NCBI GenBank assembly: GCA_013397845.1
Contig: VZTG01009171.1
Location: 62,001-126,000, forward strand
DNA from: Melanocharis versteri
Taxonomy: Eukaryota; Chordata; Aves; Passeriformes; Melanocharitidae
Reading direction: 5' to 3'
DNA: 64,000 bases
Under the pieces are notes generated by a model that saw only the letters and a program-made list of their open reading frames with translations, searched no databases and was not told where the DNA came from. Made by a program: the position numbers and the translations under genes. The stretch's first letter is position 1. The number at the start of each line of letters is the position of its first letter. Positions 46,841 to 59,537 of this stretch are shown here, in pieces.

Positions 46841-49695
46841 GGCTTTGTCAAAGGAAGGGGAAAGGGATAAACCTTATTTCAGCACAGAGATCATCTCATG
46901 TGGACAATGGAAATATGAATAAATTTCTTTTAAGAAAATAATTTATAATATACGTTCCTCCTGATCTAGTCATACAATATGCAGTGCTTAAATTTTCTCT
47001 CTTTTGTGTTGTAGATCTCATATCTGAATAAAATAGATGGTACTGAAAACCAACTGCCCACACCTCCCCAAAGCTATTCACTCAAATTAAAGCAGATATT
47101 TCACCTCTTGAAGCATAAAAATTAAGCATTCTACTCGATTTCTTCCCCCATTAAACCGATAGAGTTTTTCCTAGAAGAATTACCTTTGAGAAAATATTCA
47201 TTTGTTGTAAATCTTCAGAAACTGCGGCAGAAATTGGATCAGAACAATGTCTTAAACATTTCAACAGCAGCTATAAAAATACTGAGAAGATTAAGGTATA
47301 TCTCTTGTTACCAGTAGACTCTTGCTAGACCTCCCTTGAGCTGACAGCACTTTTAAACATTTACATGGCCTAGGATTTATATCTTAACAGTGTGCAAGTA
47401 AAAAATTACCCTAATTGGTATCAAAAAGTCTTAGGGGATGTATTATTTTGGAAATCATTTATTTAGCTTCATGCTGAACTGAAATCATACGTTCTGCCTT
47501 GAAGAACTGCTTCTGTTCCACAGTTTACATACCGTGAATAAATATTTAAATCACTCCTTCCTGTGAGCAAAGCTCAAAGGGGAAAGCTTGGCCACTCTTT
47601 ACCGAAGACAGGCGAGGTGTGGTGCTGCACGCTGGCTCCTGAGGGCTCACCAAGAGCTGAGCTCCACCCTGGCCCCGTCACGCACGGTCAGGGGAAGGCT
47701 TTGTGCCTGGATGGCTCTGTAACCTCCTTGCTGTATATTTCAGAAGTACCTGGGATCTGACCTGCAAAACGAAAAAAAGCCTCTAAGCAAAGGCAAATTT
47801 ATGATAAAGAAAATGCAGGCATTTTTGAACTCCTATAACATGGATATCTGGAACATATGTGGGGGGAAAAAAAGTATAGGATTATATAACTAAATTATCT
47901 AATATTGCACCATTGAACAAGATTATTTACCTATTTCTGTCACTTCCTAACTTTTCTGTGTTTAACTTGGCATCTTTGGTTGTGTCCTTTACTCACCATG
48001 AGTAATATGTAAATTATCTAGGCAGCACATGCTCTCTGAATGAACAGATTTTAAAAACATCATTATTCATATTTTTATGAGCAAAACCTCCTTCTCAAAC
48101 ATCAGTATGTACAAAAATCACAGTCATCTGAGTGCTCATGGGAAAGGGACTGGAATGGTATGAAATGCAGAAGTTATGTTTTATCTCACCTTTCATAAAC
48201 TCATTCATTCTATCTACAGTTTTTTATTTGTGAGTCTCAGATCTGTCTAAATACCTACTAATCCAGAGAAAGTACAGCTCTACTGTTTTCCCAACACTAA
48301 TAAAAAAGATAGTTTTATGTGCTTATCACAATAAAAATGTACTCCAATTTTTTTTTAAACAATGATTTGACAGCCCCTTTCTTTACAAGAGTTCTTTCTT
48401 TTAGAAGTTGTCTTTCAATGTCTCCCTGAAGCTTTTAGCATTATGCACTGATGTGGTGCAGGAATAAGGCTGAATTGGAGGCCTTTATTCTAGGAAAATA
48501 CGAAAGGTATTGTCTCCTTTCTGTCCTGAAACCATTTTTTTAAACTCCTTTCACATTTAAGGATCAAGCCCTGAGGAATACTTAAGGTAATATGCATTAT
48601 GAATTGCACATGGCATGCTGACCTTTTTTTCAATACATTCTAGTTTTAAGTAGACAAATTCCTTTTTTTCCCTTTTTTTCATGTAAAGTTTGCATCCAGG
48701 CAAAGGATACAGCAGCACTCGGTGATCCAGGCCTATGAGTTATTCTGCCAGGTTCTGCCTTGCTAAATTTACACACACCACATCATCTTCTTGACCTCAT
48801 TTACCTCTCAAAAAGCAAGTGCCTGAAGCACAGGATATTTAGTTTTAAAGCAGTTGTTTTTGCTTCATATGTTTAAACCTATTAAATGTCTCTCTGTAAA
48901 AAGGCTTGGGTCCCTGCAGCAATTGTTTGGTACATATAAAATACCAGAAAATATTATTCTCTACTGGAACAGCAAGCAGGGAACCTTTGACAAAAACATG
49001 AGGAGAAAACAGATATGTTAGCTACAAACATGCCTGTTCTCAACCTTTTATTTCATTGCTCATAAAGAAAAAAAACGTTTTTAAAGGAGTTAATGTGCAA
49101 GAATGGCACAGACATGATGGTTTCCTGAAGGCTATGAGTCTAAATACAGAGGTGGGTGCTGGCAGAGTTCTGCTCCCCCTGGAATGCAGATGATCCACTA
49201 TAGGATTTGCAAATTCCTTGAAATGCATTGAACCCATTTGGTCAGAGATGGTTTGGTTACATGGACAAGGTGCTCAACAGTGTGTCTGCTTGAAAGGGGA
49301 CTGGTACTAATAAACACACAGGGGTGGAGCACTGAAACGCAGGTGAACTGCAAAAGAAATGGCATACTTCAGAACAGTTCAGTGTCATACCGCTTATTTC
49401 CCTATCTCAAAATATTACTTCAGTCTCTGCAGCAGCTGGAGGGCTAAAGGCTTCTAGCTCCACCAGAAGGATTTAATCTGCCCAAGAGAGGTGGGCATAT
49501 GTATAAAAAATAGGTACAGAAAAGGTGGTGTCCACAGATGTGGCTTATTTATATGAAAACACATGTTGCTGATTCTGGGTGATACCAGCGTTACTCCTCA
49601 GCTCAAGAGAGAGACTGACACTGAGACTGAGGTGTGATCCTCCTTCTGGAACTGCTTATTAGATGTGTGTAAAATCATGTAGATTCTTTGTCTCT

Positions 49696-49735
49696 CCTTC
49701 CTTCCTTCCTTTCTTCCTTCCTTCCTTCTTCTTTT
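49696..49735 (+). repeat. (TTCC)n microsatellite in a pyrimidine tract
   Basis: CTTCC/TTCC units repeat with one interruption (CCTTTCTTCC), followed by TTCTTCTTTT and CTCTCTCTC stretches to about 49770. The whole 49690-49770 segment is strongly pyrimidine-biased on the plus strand. Confidence 0.93.
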
Positions 49736-49858
49736 ATTTCCCCTCTGTCTCTCTCTCTGCCCTTTTCTTCCCCCTGAGCACACATTTTCATTTGTATTCT
49801 CAGTGTCTAAGCCTTTTCCTACATTAATGAAAGCCAGGGCATTTCATTATAAAAAAAA

Positions 49859-49894
49859 GAAAAATGAAGTTACATAGAAAAATGAAGTTACACA
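49859..49894 (+). repeat. 18-bp tandem duplication
   Basis: GAAAAATGAAGTTACATA (49859-49876) is followed at once by GAAAAATGAAGTTACACA (49877-49894), with one mismatch. This is a recent-looking local duplication. Confidence 0.95.
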
Positions 49895-52388
49895 CCCTGC
49901 AATGTGAGTCACAGGAACTGGGGCTAAAAAAATAGTGTAACAGTTTGTCCAGTTTAAGGGACAAATCTGGAACTGAAAGTGTGTGTGACTCTCTCCAGTG
50001 AATCTGATTTATATACGTGGTTGACGTTAGTTGTGGAATCAGAATTAAATCGTGTCACATTTTTGACAAGGTCTTTGGGGGCACAAAAAAAGTCCAGAAT
50101 CTACTCATATTATTTTTTTACTTAACTCTTTTACTTCCTTGAGTATTAATACATCTGCACTATTACTCCGCATTAATTATTCTAGTTTATTGCTGTTGCT
50201 ATTCTGGTTCTTGGTGTCTGATGCTTAAACACATTTTTTGTGGTTTAAATCTCATGAGTATGCACAGCTTGCCTGTACTCAATGATTGTGAGAACCACTG
50301 ACTCAAGGCTTTTGTATTCCTACTCAGTCTGTGCATCATTTGATTTTACTTGGAGGGAGTTTAACTCAACAGTCGAGCTGGTGACACACTTCTGCAACAA
50401 AACACACCTTGACCACCTCCACAGCCGTCAGACAGCTATGGGAATAATCTGGAAGCAAGGTTCCTGTGCCTAAGAAGAATTTATGGGAAACAGAAGGTTC
50501 TGTCACTTAGAGACAAGTGTATATGTTCCATGTGCTGCCAAAACCTCAGGGATGGATTTCTCCAAAGGACACTTTGTGGGAATTTTAGGATGTCTGATCA
50601 TTATTAGAAGCATGGCACTTATGCAAACAGCCTGGCTTTGGCCTCAGCCAGCACTCACAAAGCGTTTGCCATCAGGAACTGTGTGCCTTTGGCAGTTCTC
50701 CTGTTCCATGCACACAAACACACTTCGCCAAGTCCTGGCAGCACCTGCCTTGCTGGCTGCCAGCACCTACACACAGAACAGCAGGGATAGCCTCCTCTCT
50801 GACTTGAGCTGCTGAGTCAGGAGTATGTTTCCCTCTTCTGCCCCCAAACCCATCAATGCTGCTGTGAACTAATGCTGGGACTTGCTTTTTATGGCTCTTG
50901 GTGAACAAGAAACTCTTCTGAGAAAGGTCACTCAAGTAGAAGTCACTCAACCTTTGTCCCTCCATCTGAGGCAGATGTTTGTCACACACGCTGTGATCCC
51001 TCAGGAGGACACACACAAGTCACATTCCTCTCAGCCAATCTCTGGAATGTCCTTCCTCAGTTTGGTGACCTTTCTTTGCTCCCTGTGCCCTCTCACTCCA
51101 AGACACCCTTCTCTTAGAAATTACTGGGTCCAGTTAAAAGTGAGAAGGCAGGTGTTGAGTGTCCCACTCGTCAGCTTCAAGTTTCTTTAGGTGTGCTGTA
51201 TTCTCAAACCCCACCAGCATTCTAGCACAAAATACTGGCTGTATACTCTGGCATTTCTCAACTGCATCCTAATCTAGTGCAGGCTAATTCACAGATTTGA
51301 GGAGAAGAGCAAACTACATGAGCTCAAGTCCAACTCATTCTTTCCCTATTTTCATAAAACCGGTGTGTGATTCACAGAGTACTGACTACATATTTTCTTT
51401 TGCAGCCACTCGTTCTACGCTCACTCATGGAAGTAATTTCCACCTCAGACTTCCTTCCATGGCAGTGAATTTTCTGGTTTCCCTGTCTGACCCTTTGTTT
51501 GTGGTCTCCCAACACCCACCCATTATATAAGCCAGCTTTACGAGCTAAAACACAAGCTCCCCATGAGCCAGCATCCGCTCTTCCACAATAAAACAATGAA
51601 GAAATGGATGTATGTTTATTACTGCATTGATGATCTGTCTTCGAGATTCTTTTACATTAAGTTCTGCACAATTTAGTCTTTTATTGAAGCTCACCTTCAT
51701 TACATTTATTGTATTTCTTCTAAATATTATTTCTGTTGAAGGAAAGAAGAAAGTGATGAGATCATCTGTGTAAAAGTATGACACTCTGGGGATGTCATTA
51801 TTGCTTTGAGATTAAAGAATAACCACAAAGGGAACCAAAATGTTTCATATTCCTATAGGTATTTCATCATAGTTTCATTCTGTGTGTCTCACAGTTCCCA
51901 AAATCTCCCTTTCCAGGGACGACCAATTATGAACTTGTTAGTGATATAATGAATTTACTGCATTTCAAGAGCATTTCCAGAGCAGAAAAGTTTCTCACCC
52001 CTTATGTAATTTTTACTTGTTCTATAATAGCTTTTTGTCATGGATTTTTTCCAGAGTTTTGACCCAAAGTTGGTTATTTTATTAGACAAGTGCCTTTAAG
52101 AAGATATGACATTGTTAATTATGTAGTAAATTATATTAAAAATTGAGATTGTTAATAATAAGATAATGATAATGAGAAGATATTATTTATTTATTCTAAA
52201 GGCACAAAAGTCAGAATTAAATCTTATTTGAAAGTATTAATTAATGGTTCTGCTGTTGTTAATATCTAGCCTACAAAGAGATATAATATGCAGTGCACAG
52301 GAAGTGATTAAATTAAAAGTATAAAATATTTATGTCTCCAGGCTGTGAGCTGGTACTGTAGTTTAGAAATAAAACATGAAATTTCACA

Positions 52389-52412
52389 GCTGATAATTGT
52401 ATAATTATCAGC
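52389..52412. repeat. perfect inverted repeat, 10-bp arms, 4-base loop
   Basis: GCTGATAATT, a GTAT spacer and AATTATCAGC form an exact hairpin-capable palindrome. Each arm carries a TAAT core (ATAATT), the motif bound by many homeodomain proteins, as well as GATAA-like bases. A second TGATAA-related string (AGATAATTTTAC) follows closely. A symmetric protein-binding site is possible, but nothing else supports it. Confidence 0.85.
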
Positions 52413-53464
52413 CCCAGATAATTTTACAGAGAGATTTTTGTCCTTTCCTACGGCCTCCGTTTTTCAGCATGTTTTCTGATGGTTGCCTCAAGAATGTAAA
52501 CATAAATGTGAAGGTGGACATGAGTCAGTATGAGAGTGGGCTCCTGTCTTTTACAGAAAGTAACAGGCAAACACATCAGCAAGATCTCACAGCCTTGAAT
52601 TTGTGAGTTTTTAAAGTAAATGGCAGGTAGCGACCAATTCAGTACCGAAATGGTATCATTTCGGCAGGGGTGCTCCGGGGGAGATGATCAAAAACCACTC
52701 ACGATGCAGAAGATGTGTGGAGCAGGTTATGGCAATTACTCTGACCTCTCCTGTACAGCACACGGAGATGAAAATGGCTGTGTCACAATTCAAGGAAACA
52801 CGATTTCTTTCCCAGCCCTCTATGAATGCAGCCCCTTTTTGGGGATCAGCTCCACCCCCAGCTCTGTCCCAAACTCTGGCTGCTTTGGCTGGCATTGACT
52901 GAAATGAGGCTGGAAAGCAAAGGACAGGAGGATTATTCTACTCACAGACATGTAACAGTAGGCATTTAAATTACTAGGGCTCTTCAACTCCCTGCCAGAG
53001 TCCTTTTTTTGGGTACTGGCATGGTCTTTGTGGACGCAGAGGGAGTCAAGATGTGATGCAAGGAACCAGGTTAATCAAGATAACAGCATATCAGTATTTC
53101 AAAGGCACCTATTGCCACTTTCAAATTTAATGGAGTCCAGATTCTTAAAGATCAAAGTATGAGTATTTTCTAGAATACAGGTTGAAGTTTACGTCTTATC
53201 TTGATTTGTAAAAAAAACCACATGGATAACACAAACTTTACATACACACTTGGCCTCTTTCAAAAGAAGACATTTTATGAGCTTACCTGCAATGCAGATG
53301 TGGTGTGTTTATGAAAACCAAATGTGGTACATGTGTATGTGCTGAAACCTTCAGTTATGCATTTATAGGCACCAGTAAAGGGTGAACGCTTTGTCACTGA
53401 CCTCAGCAGTAGACTTTTGCAGCTTTCTTGAGATTTAGGCTTTCATGCTTGTGGGTCTCTACCA

Positions 53465-53498
53465 ACAGAGGTTCTTCCATGTTTCTATGATTCCATGA
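53465..53498 (+). mobile_element. possible CR1 3' tail remnant
   Basis: GAGGTTCTTCCATGTTTCTA followed by TGATTCCATGAC resembles the last ~35 bp of CR1 (GGTCCCTTCCAA..., then TTCTATGATTCTATGA). The match is short, upstream CR1 sequence is not evident, and chance similarity cannot be excluded. Confidence 0.3.
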
Positions 53499-54110
53499 CT
53501 TACTAACGCCTGTGAGTGATGCTAAGCCTGTGGCACTGTACCTGTCCAAATATGGATGCTAGTACACACAAAATATCTGTTCCTTTACACGCTTTTTCAG
53601 TCTCATTTGCAAACTATGTCATATTGCAGAGTGGCTTAGAAAGGCAAAATTCTGTTATTACAGTTTGCACTTCATAGTTTTGTTACTGGGGCAACTGGGG
53701 ACTTTTGCTATGGAAATGCTGCTTTCAGACTTTGAGATATTGGCAGTGCTGCACAGACTTAGTTCGATCCTTAAATAATTTTTAAGATGAAACTGGAATT
53801 AATGGATATGCTTTGAGAGTGGGCTGAAATACCTTGATGTAAAAAGCTAGACTAACTGCAGCAGCAAATTAACAAAATGGCAGTAAAATGAACTTTCAAA
53901 CATTTCAACATAAATAAGACTAACTGTCAGAAGGGAGTAAATCTGAATTAGTAATTTGCTGGACCAAGACTTCAAATGCAAATTGATGTCTTGAAACTGA
54001 TGACTCCTGAAAGACAATGGGGACATTGAAAGAACATGCAGAGTGCCACCTAGATCAAGACCTGCACAAATCTTTCATGATCCTCTGTTTTATGCTTCCT
54101 TCCTCTTTTC

Positions 54111-54125
54111 TTTTTTTTTTTTTTT
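54111..54125 (+). repeat. poly-T homopolymer, 15 bases
   Basis: A run of 15 T is preceded by the pyrimidine stretch TTCCTTCCTCTTTTC. No retroposed element with a matching orientation is recognisable next to it. Confidence 0.9.
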
Positions 54126-57100
54126 GGTCTGATACTGATTTCTTATACACCATGATGGGTTAAGAACCAAATCTCAAAGCTCAGCTTCTCTCTGATGTGC
54201 TTTGGCTGTGTAACAGCAGGAGCAACAGCTTCAGAGCATCAAAACTGGAGCCCTAACTTGCTGGTATCACTGAAGTCCAGGCAGTCCTCCTGCTGTCGTC
54301 CTTCAGCTGCTGGTAGAGGTCTGCAAAGGGCCACGTGCCAGTGGTCAGACAGAGCAGAACCGTATGTGGTCCTCCAGGATCTTACTTGACTGCCAAAGTC
54401 TTTCCCAGGATGCTGACTTGGGAACCACAGTGCAGTTCTCTGCTGGTACCTGCTGTTGTTCCAGTTGGTGTCTATCGTGGCTTCTCCTTCTCTTTTGGAG
54501 GAATGAAATATTCAGTACAGAGGAATGAATAGAGGTGAGGTCTTTCACATTTTTTCCAACATCCTTTTCTCAAAATGTTCCCACAAAAATGTGTCTTGAC
54601 TTTAAATACAGATCCTTTCCTAAGCCACTGTTCAAACTGAGCTAAGATAAGTCATAGGTATTTGACAGGATAGGAGAAAATAAGGAGTCATCTCATCTCA
54701 AGTTATTATGGAAGGCAGTGTGATCTTACCTTTGTTGTCTTCAGTATGGCTGGTTCCATCACAGTTAGTCACCCTTGGAGTTCCTGCAAAAACCAAACCA
54801 GGAAAATAGACACCTTTATAGACGTCACCTGGCCTATTTCATCTTTATTAGGCTGCTTCAAAAGTGATTCTTTCTCTCCATGAGCTAAAAAGCCTTAATG
54901 ACTGGCTCTATGTTGAGGATGCCTGCATTTAATGAGATGAATTCCAGCGTTTCTGACATTTTTTGCCATGTAATGAAGACTCTCCTGATGGAACAGAGAC
55001 ACCAGTACCTGCTTGTCACCCACACTACCGTGCAGCACTATGAGTGGGCAGTGGGAGGAAGTGATCACTCTCCATGCTATTTCTGGACCAAAAAGGCATG
55101 CCTTGCTAGGAAAAGTGAAGTGGGATTTTTATCTTTGTAAGGATGGGTAGGGAGGGGGGAAAGTCAGCCAGCAATGTATAAACAGAGGATTTGTATCTCT
55201 GTCAGCATCAGTCTGACGTCTCTCACCTTCTGTGCTCATCAGAAAACCACACATGCAGAGAAGTCAAAATTGTAGAAAATTTAAAACACAGCATGAAAAT
55301 AAATGGAATGGTTATGAGAATCTCTCAGAAATATGGTTTCCAGAATTAAGATTCCTGTTGCTACCTATTCTTCCCTATACCTGATGCTGTTCTCTGAAAT
55401 ACCAAATTACACTGTTTCTCACTAGGTTTTCTCTCATATCTGCTGGTTACTCATCAACAAAATCCTGTTTATGAGTGTCAATGACAGGAAAGAAAGGTTT
55501 CCTCAAGGCTTCTGTTTTGCCGCTCACAAGCTGGTTCCAGCTGCATGTGAATCCATCCATGGCTTTTTGAGGAAGGCTTCGTAATTCCTTTGGGGAGGCA
55601 GATAGGAGAGAGCCTGCCACCTACTTGTAGGCAGGGATTTTCCTGGGATTTAGTTAACCTGCCTAAATGTTGTTTTGCCCAGTATAAAAAGTACCCTATA
55701 GACTGCAGAGCACTGCTCCGCGACATAATTAACATTAAGTAGAGTATTTTTCATGGAAGGTCAGGGAAGAATCACTCCCATAATTTGTTTGCAGGGACAA
55801 GTCCTTAATGTTAGTGTTCTTGGCTCCCAGCAGGCTCTGAGTCTAGGTTGACACAGCCAAAGGGAATGCTCTTGGCATACTGAAATGAGTATGTTTTATT
55901 AAAATTCCAATTTTCAGAGACTTGTTTTTATTCCCAAAATTGTTCAATCAGCCCCACATTCCAGTTTAATTAATGGGCCACTGCGGATCAAGTGAAATTT
56001 TCTTTCAGTGGAGAATGCCTCCTGGGCTTCAAATGAGGGTTTCAAAAACACGAAGGTGAAATAGAAGCATGGAAAAGATGACATTTTACAACAACCTTTC
56101 TCTTTAGTGTCCTGAAAGTTGCAGCCAAAACCTAACTTGACAGAGAAATACATACTGGCTGATTGATCAATAGCCTGAAGATGCTTTTTCCGAAGTTAAT
56201 TAATCCAGACAGATTCTTTAGGGAATTCTCATACTATGAAAGTTTCTGGGAGGTAAATTGGATTGATGAATCTAAAAATGCTAGTCACATTAAAATGATC
56301 TAGTTTAAAATTATCCTCTGTCTTGTACTTCCTATAATTGCCTACAGAGAGTAAATTGGATGCCATATCTGAGCATTGGTATGATGCATCTCTGTTATGT
56401 AGATAATGCAGAACAGCATGGAAAACTCAGTCTGTGATGGGCGCCCACGTGCCAAGGCTAGAAGCACAAGGCTTTATTTAATAGGAATTGTGACAGTAAA
56501 TTAGTGACAGCAGGGATATTGTTCAGTTTCATATGTAGGAATTCCTGGCCTGCTACCAAAGGAAGAATAAATATTCAGGAAGAAGCCACTGAAAAGGGAA
56601 GTGGTTGCTGTATTTTGTTATTCCTGGTTCCCTCAGCATGTAAATGCAAAAGAGGAGGATCCTGCAGCTCCCTCGCAGATATGCTGGTTTCTGCTCTGAC
56701 TCTTGCTCCAGGCTAGGGTCACTAACATGAGAATGCAAAGGAGGAGCCATCAGGCAGCTCAGACACTCAGCCCCAAGATATGCTGAGTGGTGGAGACAGG
56801 CAGGAGGAGCTATCTGAGCTAAAAAGTTTCTCAGATCAGATGAAGCAGACCAATAAAAGTGAAATCAAACTGGAACTGTGTCTGCTTCTCTTGATCACAG
56901 TAAAACATGAGCTGAAGCAAGACAGATCTTTTCAGTTCTGTGTATAGACCAGCCATAGGTAACCAGTCATGATGAAAGGAACTCAAGTCTCTGAATCTCA
57001 GAGGTAGTCTCCCACTTAAAGAAGTTGTTTGACTCTGGCTCTTAAGCTTCCCTGATGCACCAGAGAGGAGTAAAGCATTGCCACATTGAAGTCCAATCCT

Positions 57101-59014
57101 CAAGGAATGCCAAGATGAGCTTCCCCAAACCAGAAGAGCAACATGAGGTGAGGGACTTGGCAGAGCACTTGTGGCTGAAAATAAAACCCCTAAAAGTGAT
57201 GTTAATGTTGTGATCAACTCCTGTGGTACTTCAATTAGGCTTTTAATGGAAGAGAGTTGGTGGCTGTGTGGTGTTTTAGAACATAGGAGTGCTAATCCTA
57301 GTGCTTTGTTTAGGGAATTCAAGTCCCTAATAAAGGACTTAAAATATTGGATTAGAAGATCTGTAGAGATTATTATTGTAGTGGCACATGTAAGTTTAAA
57401 AAGGATGTAATTTCAGGTTAATTTCCACTTGCATTTCCCTTATGTCTGAGCATAACCTGTGGGGGAGAACAGAGTTGGAAAGCTTTATAATTAGTGATCC
57501 CAAGCAAACTGGCATCCTCTCCCTCCTCTGGGCAGTCCCCAGGGGCTCACTCTCAGAAGTGAGTAGCCCACTGGATATTTTATTTCAGTCTTCCTTTGCA
57601 AGCTTTTCCTCTGTGTATAGACTTGGCAGCCTGGAAAGCAGAGAAGTTGAGGGGCGGGAAGGATTCAGTGGGTGGAGCACAGGAACCAAATTTAAAGCAT
57701 CAAGTCTTAAATTTGCCTCCTCAAAACCATGGCCATATCAGAGGGTAGGAACCAGTGACTTCAGTCCTGGTATAAGCATTTAATTTCCATGTGTTCTCAC
57801 AGGGTGAATTTTGTTCCTCAGCAGCTATCCAGAGGGAGATCTGGTTATGTATCCATTTCAGTGAGGGTGCAGTGAACCAAAGCACTATGTTTGGTGCGAT
57901 ATCCAGATAGCAAACTTTGGAAGCAGATGTGCAGTGGGGACAGTTGGCTTTAAAAAGGATTGTGTCAATATCTGCTGTCATTTCTGTACTGCTGCATGTG
58001 TAGGGCTTGGACCTACACTTGCCCCTTTTTTGAGCAGTGCCCTAATCAGAGGAGGCTGATGTGCAGAAACTGTTTGCAGCTGTCCCTACCTGCCAAAAGA
58101 CATATTCAACCAACCTTTGTTATAATTTTTGTCTAATTTTTCTCAGCAAAAGAATCCAAATTTAATGACAGTAATGACAATTATTTTAGAGATTCTAATA
58201 TTTTTGGACCTTGAATTTCAAAATAGGTAGGAAAGTAGACATTGTTGGCCATATGAAGTGATGTGCAAGGTAAATAAAAAAAGATTGTCATGAGCCCAAA
58301 GTTGAGATTTATCACATTTCGAATTCCTTTGCAGTTCATGTATGCCACACTCCTGATAAGAAAGACCTCCTTCCTCTCTGTTTTTACATATCAATAACAT
58401 TCAAGCATCAAGTATCTTTCATCCTTTTTGTTCAACTAATCTTTAATATGGAATGTGCTACTCAAGGAATTTGAAAGGATTCCAAAACCCACCTGTAGAT
58501 GTGCTATAATACCGTACCAAAATCCAAATGAACCGTTCCTACAGCAACTACTGTTTGCATCATCTGTCACAACCCATTCAGTGATGCCTGAATCAGATAC
58601 TGGTAACAATTACGGCATTCTATACTACAGTAATTTAAAATCCTAATACTTTCTCACCAAGGCTAAAATCACACACTAAGTGGACTATTACCAGACTGTT
58701 GCTGTGCTGAGGTGCATTTAAAAGATTGCATCTGTCTGTAGCAAGGATGCTGACAATTCCTTCTTATAGCATTTGGCAATTTATAATTGCTATGTTCTGT
58801 CTGAAGACCTTCTGTCATGTTCATGTAATCTCTATCAGAGATTTCCAAACAAAATGATTCATAAAGAGGCATAATTAATTGGAAGAAAGCCAGCTATCTA
58901 AAACAAACACTACCATTAGCATCTCTGGCAAGCCCAAAAATAGTCTCTATAGATGACACTGTCTCAATGAAAAAGCTTTCAAAACAGTATAAAGATGTAT
59001 GCTACACGTTAATG

Positions 59015-59537
59015 GAATGATTCTGCCCAGTCCAAGACCTCGAGACCTTTTATTAATGAAATTTAAGATGGACATGAACCTCGGGAGTGAGTCCAGAGGA
59101 AGCCATGAAGATGATCAGAAGGCTGGAGCACCTGTTCAAGAAGAAAGACTGAGACAGTTGGGGTTGTTCAGCCTGGAGAAGAGAAGGCTCCGGGGAGACT
59201 TCAGAGAAGCTTCTAGTAACTAAAGGGAGAGCTTCTAGTAACTACAGGAGAGCTAGAACATATAATGACTGGGCAAGGGAGAATAGCTTTAAAGTGAAAG
59301 AGGGAAGGTTTAGACGGATATTAGAAAGAAATTCTTTACTATGAGAGTAGCAAAGTACTGGAACAGGTTGCCCAGAAAAATTGTGGATGCCCCATCCCTG
59401 GCAGTGTTCAAGGCCAGGTTGGAAGGGGGTTTGAGCAACCTAGTCCAGGGAAAGATGTTCCTGCCCGTGGCAGGGAGAGTGGAACAAGATGATCTTAAAG
59501 GTCCCTTCCAATGCAAACCATTCCATGATTTTATGAT
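59015..59537 (+). mobile_element. CR1 LINE, 5'-truncated and internally deleted
   Basis: This plus-strand copy starts at GAATGATTCTGCCC, loses part of the expected sequence around 59032-59080, then continues GAGTCCAGAGGAAGCCATGA, TTGTTCAGCCTGGAGAAGAG and TACTGGAACAGGTTGCCCAG. It ends in AAGGTCCCTTCCAATGCAAA followed by CCATGATTTTATGAT. The frame at 59341-59595 still reads NRLPRKIVDAPSLAVFKARL, typical of the CR1 reverse-transcriptase C-terminus. It has a 22-bp internal duplication. No functional enzyme is encoded. Confidence 0.93.
59208..59251 (+). repeat. 22-bp duplication inside the CR1 copy
   Basis: AGCTTCTAGTAACTA occurs at 59208-59222 and again at 59230-59244, with a period of 22 bp. 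The usual CR1 sequence has only one equivalent segment at this place, so the duplication probably arose after insertion. Confidence 0.85.

Larger units (their letters stand above)
46841..59014. other. 12-kb unique sequence, no gene recognised
   Basis: This contains the longest ATG-initiated open frame of the window (56831-57322 minus, 163 codons). Its peptide is rich in Ser and Leu and matches no family I know; an open frame of this length is plausible by chance in 64 kb. Low-complexity spots, a hairpin and a small tandem repeat are listed separately. An AT-rich stretch with several TAAT cores runs from about 52120 to 52420. I see no repeat ends other than the weak one at 53465. Confidence 0.5.

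Noticed and set aside
56831..57322. 163-codon minus-strand open frame, the longest in the window
   Set aside because: No recognisable domain, no conserved-looking motif and Ser/Leu-rich low-information composition. An open frame of this length is expected occasionally by chance in 64 kb read in six frames.
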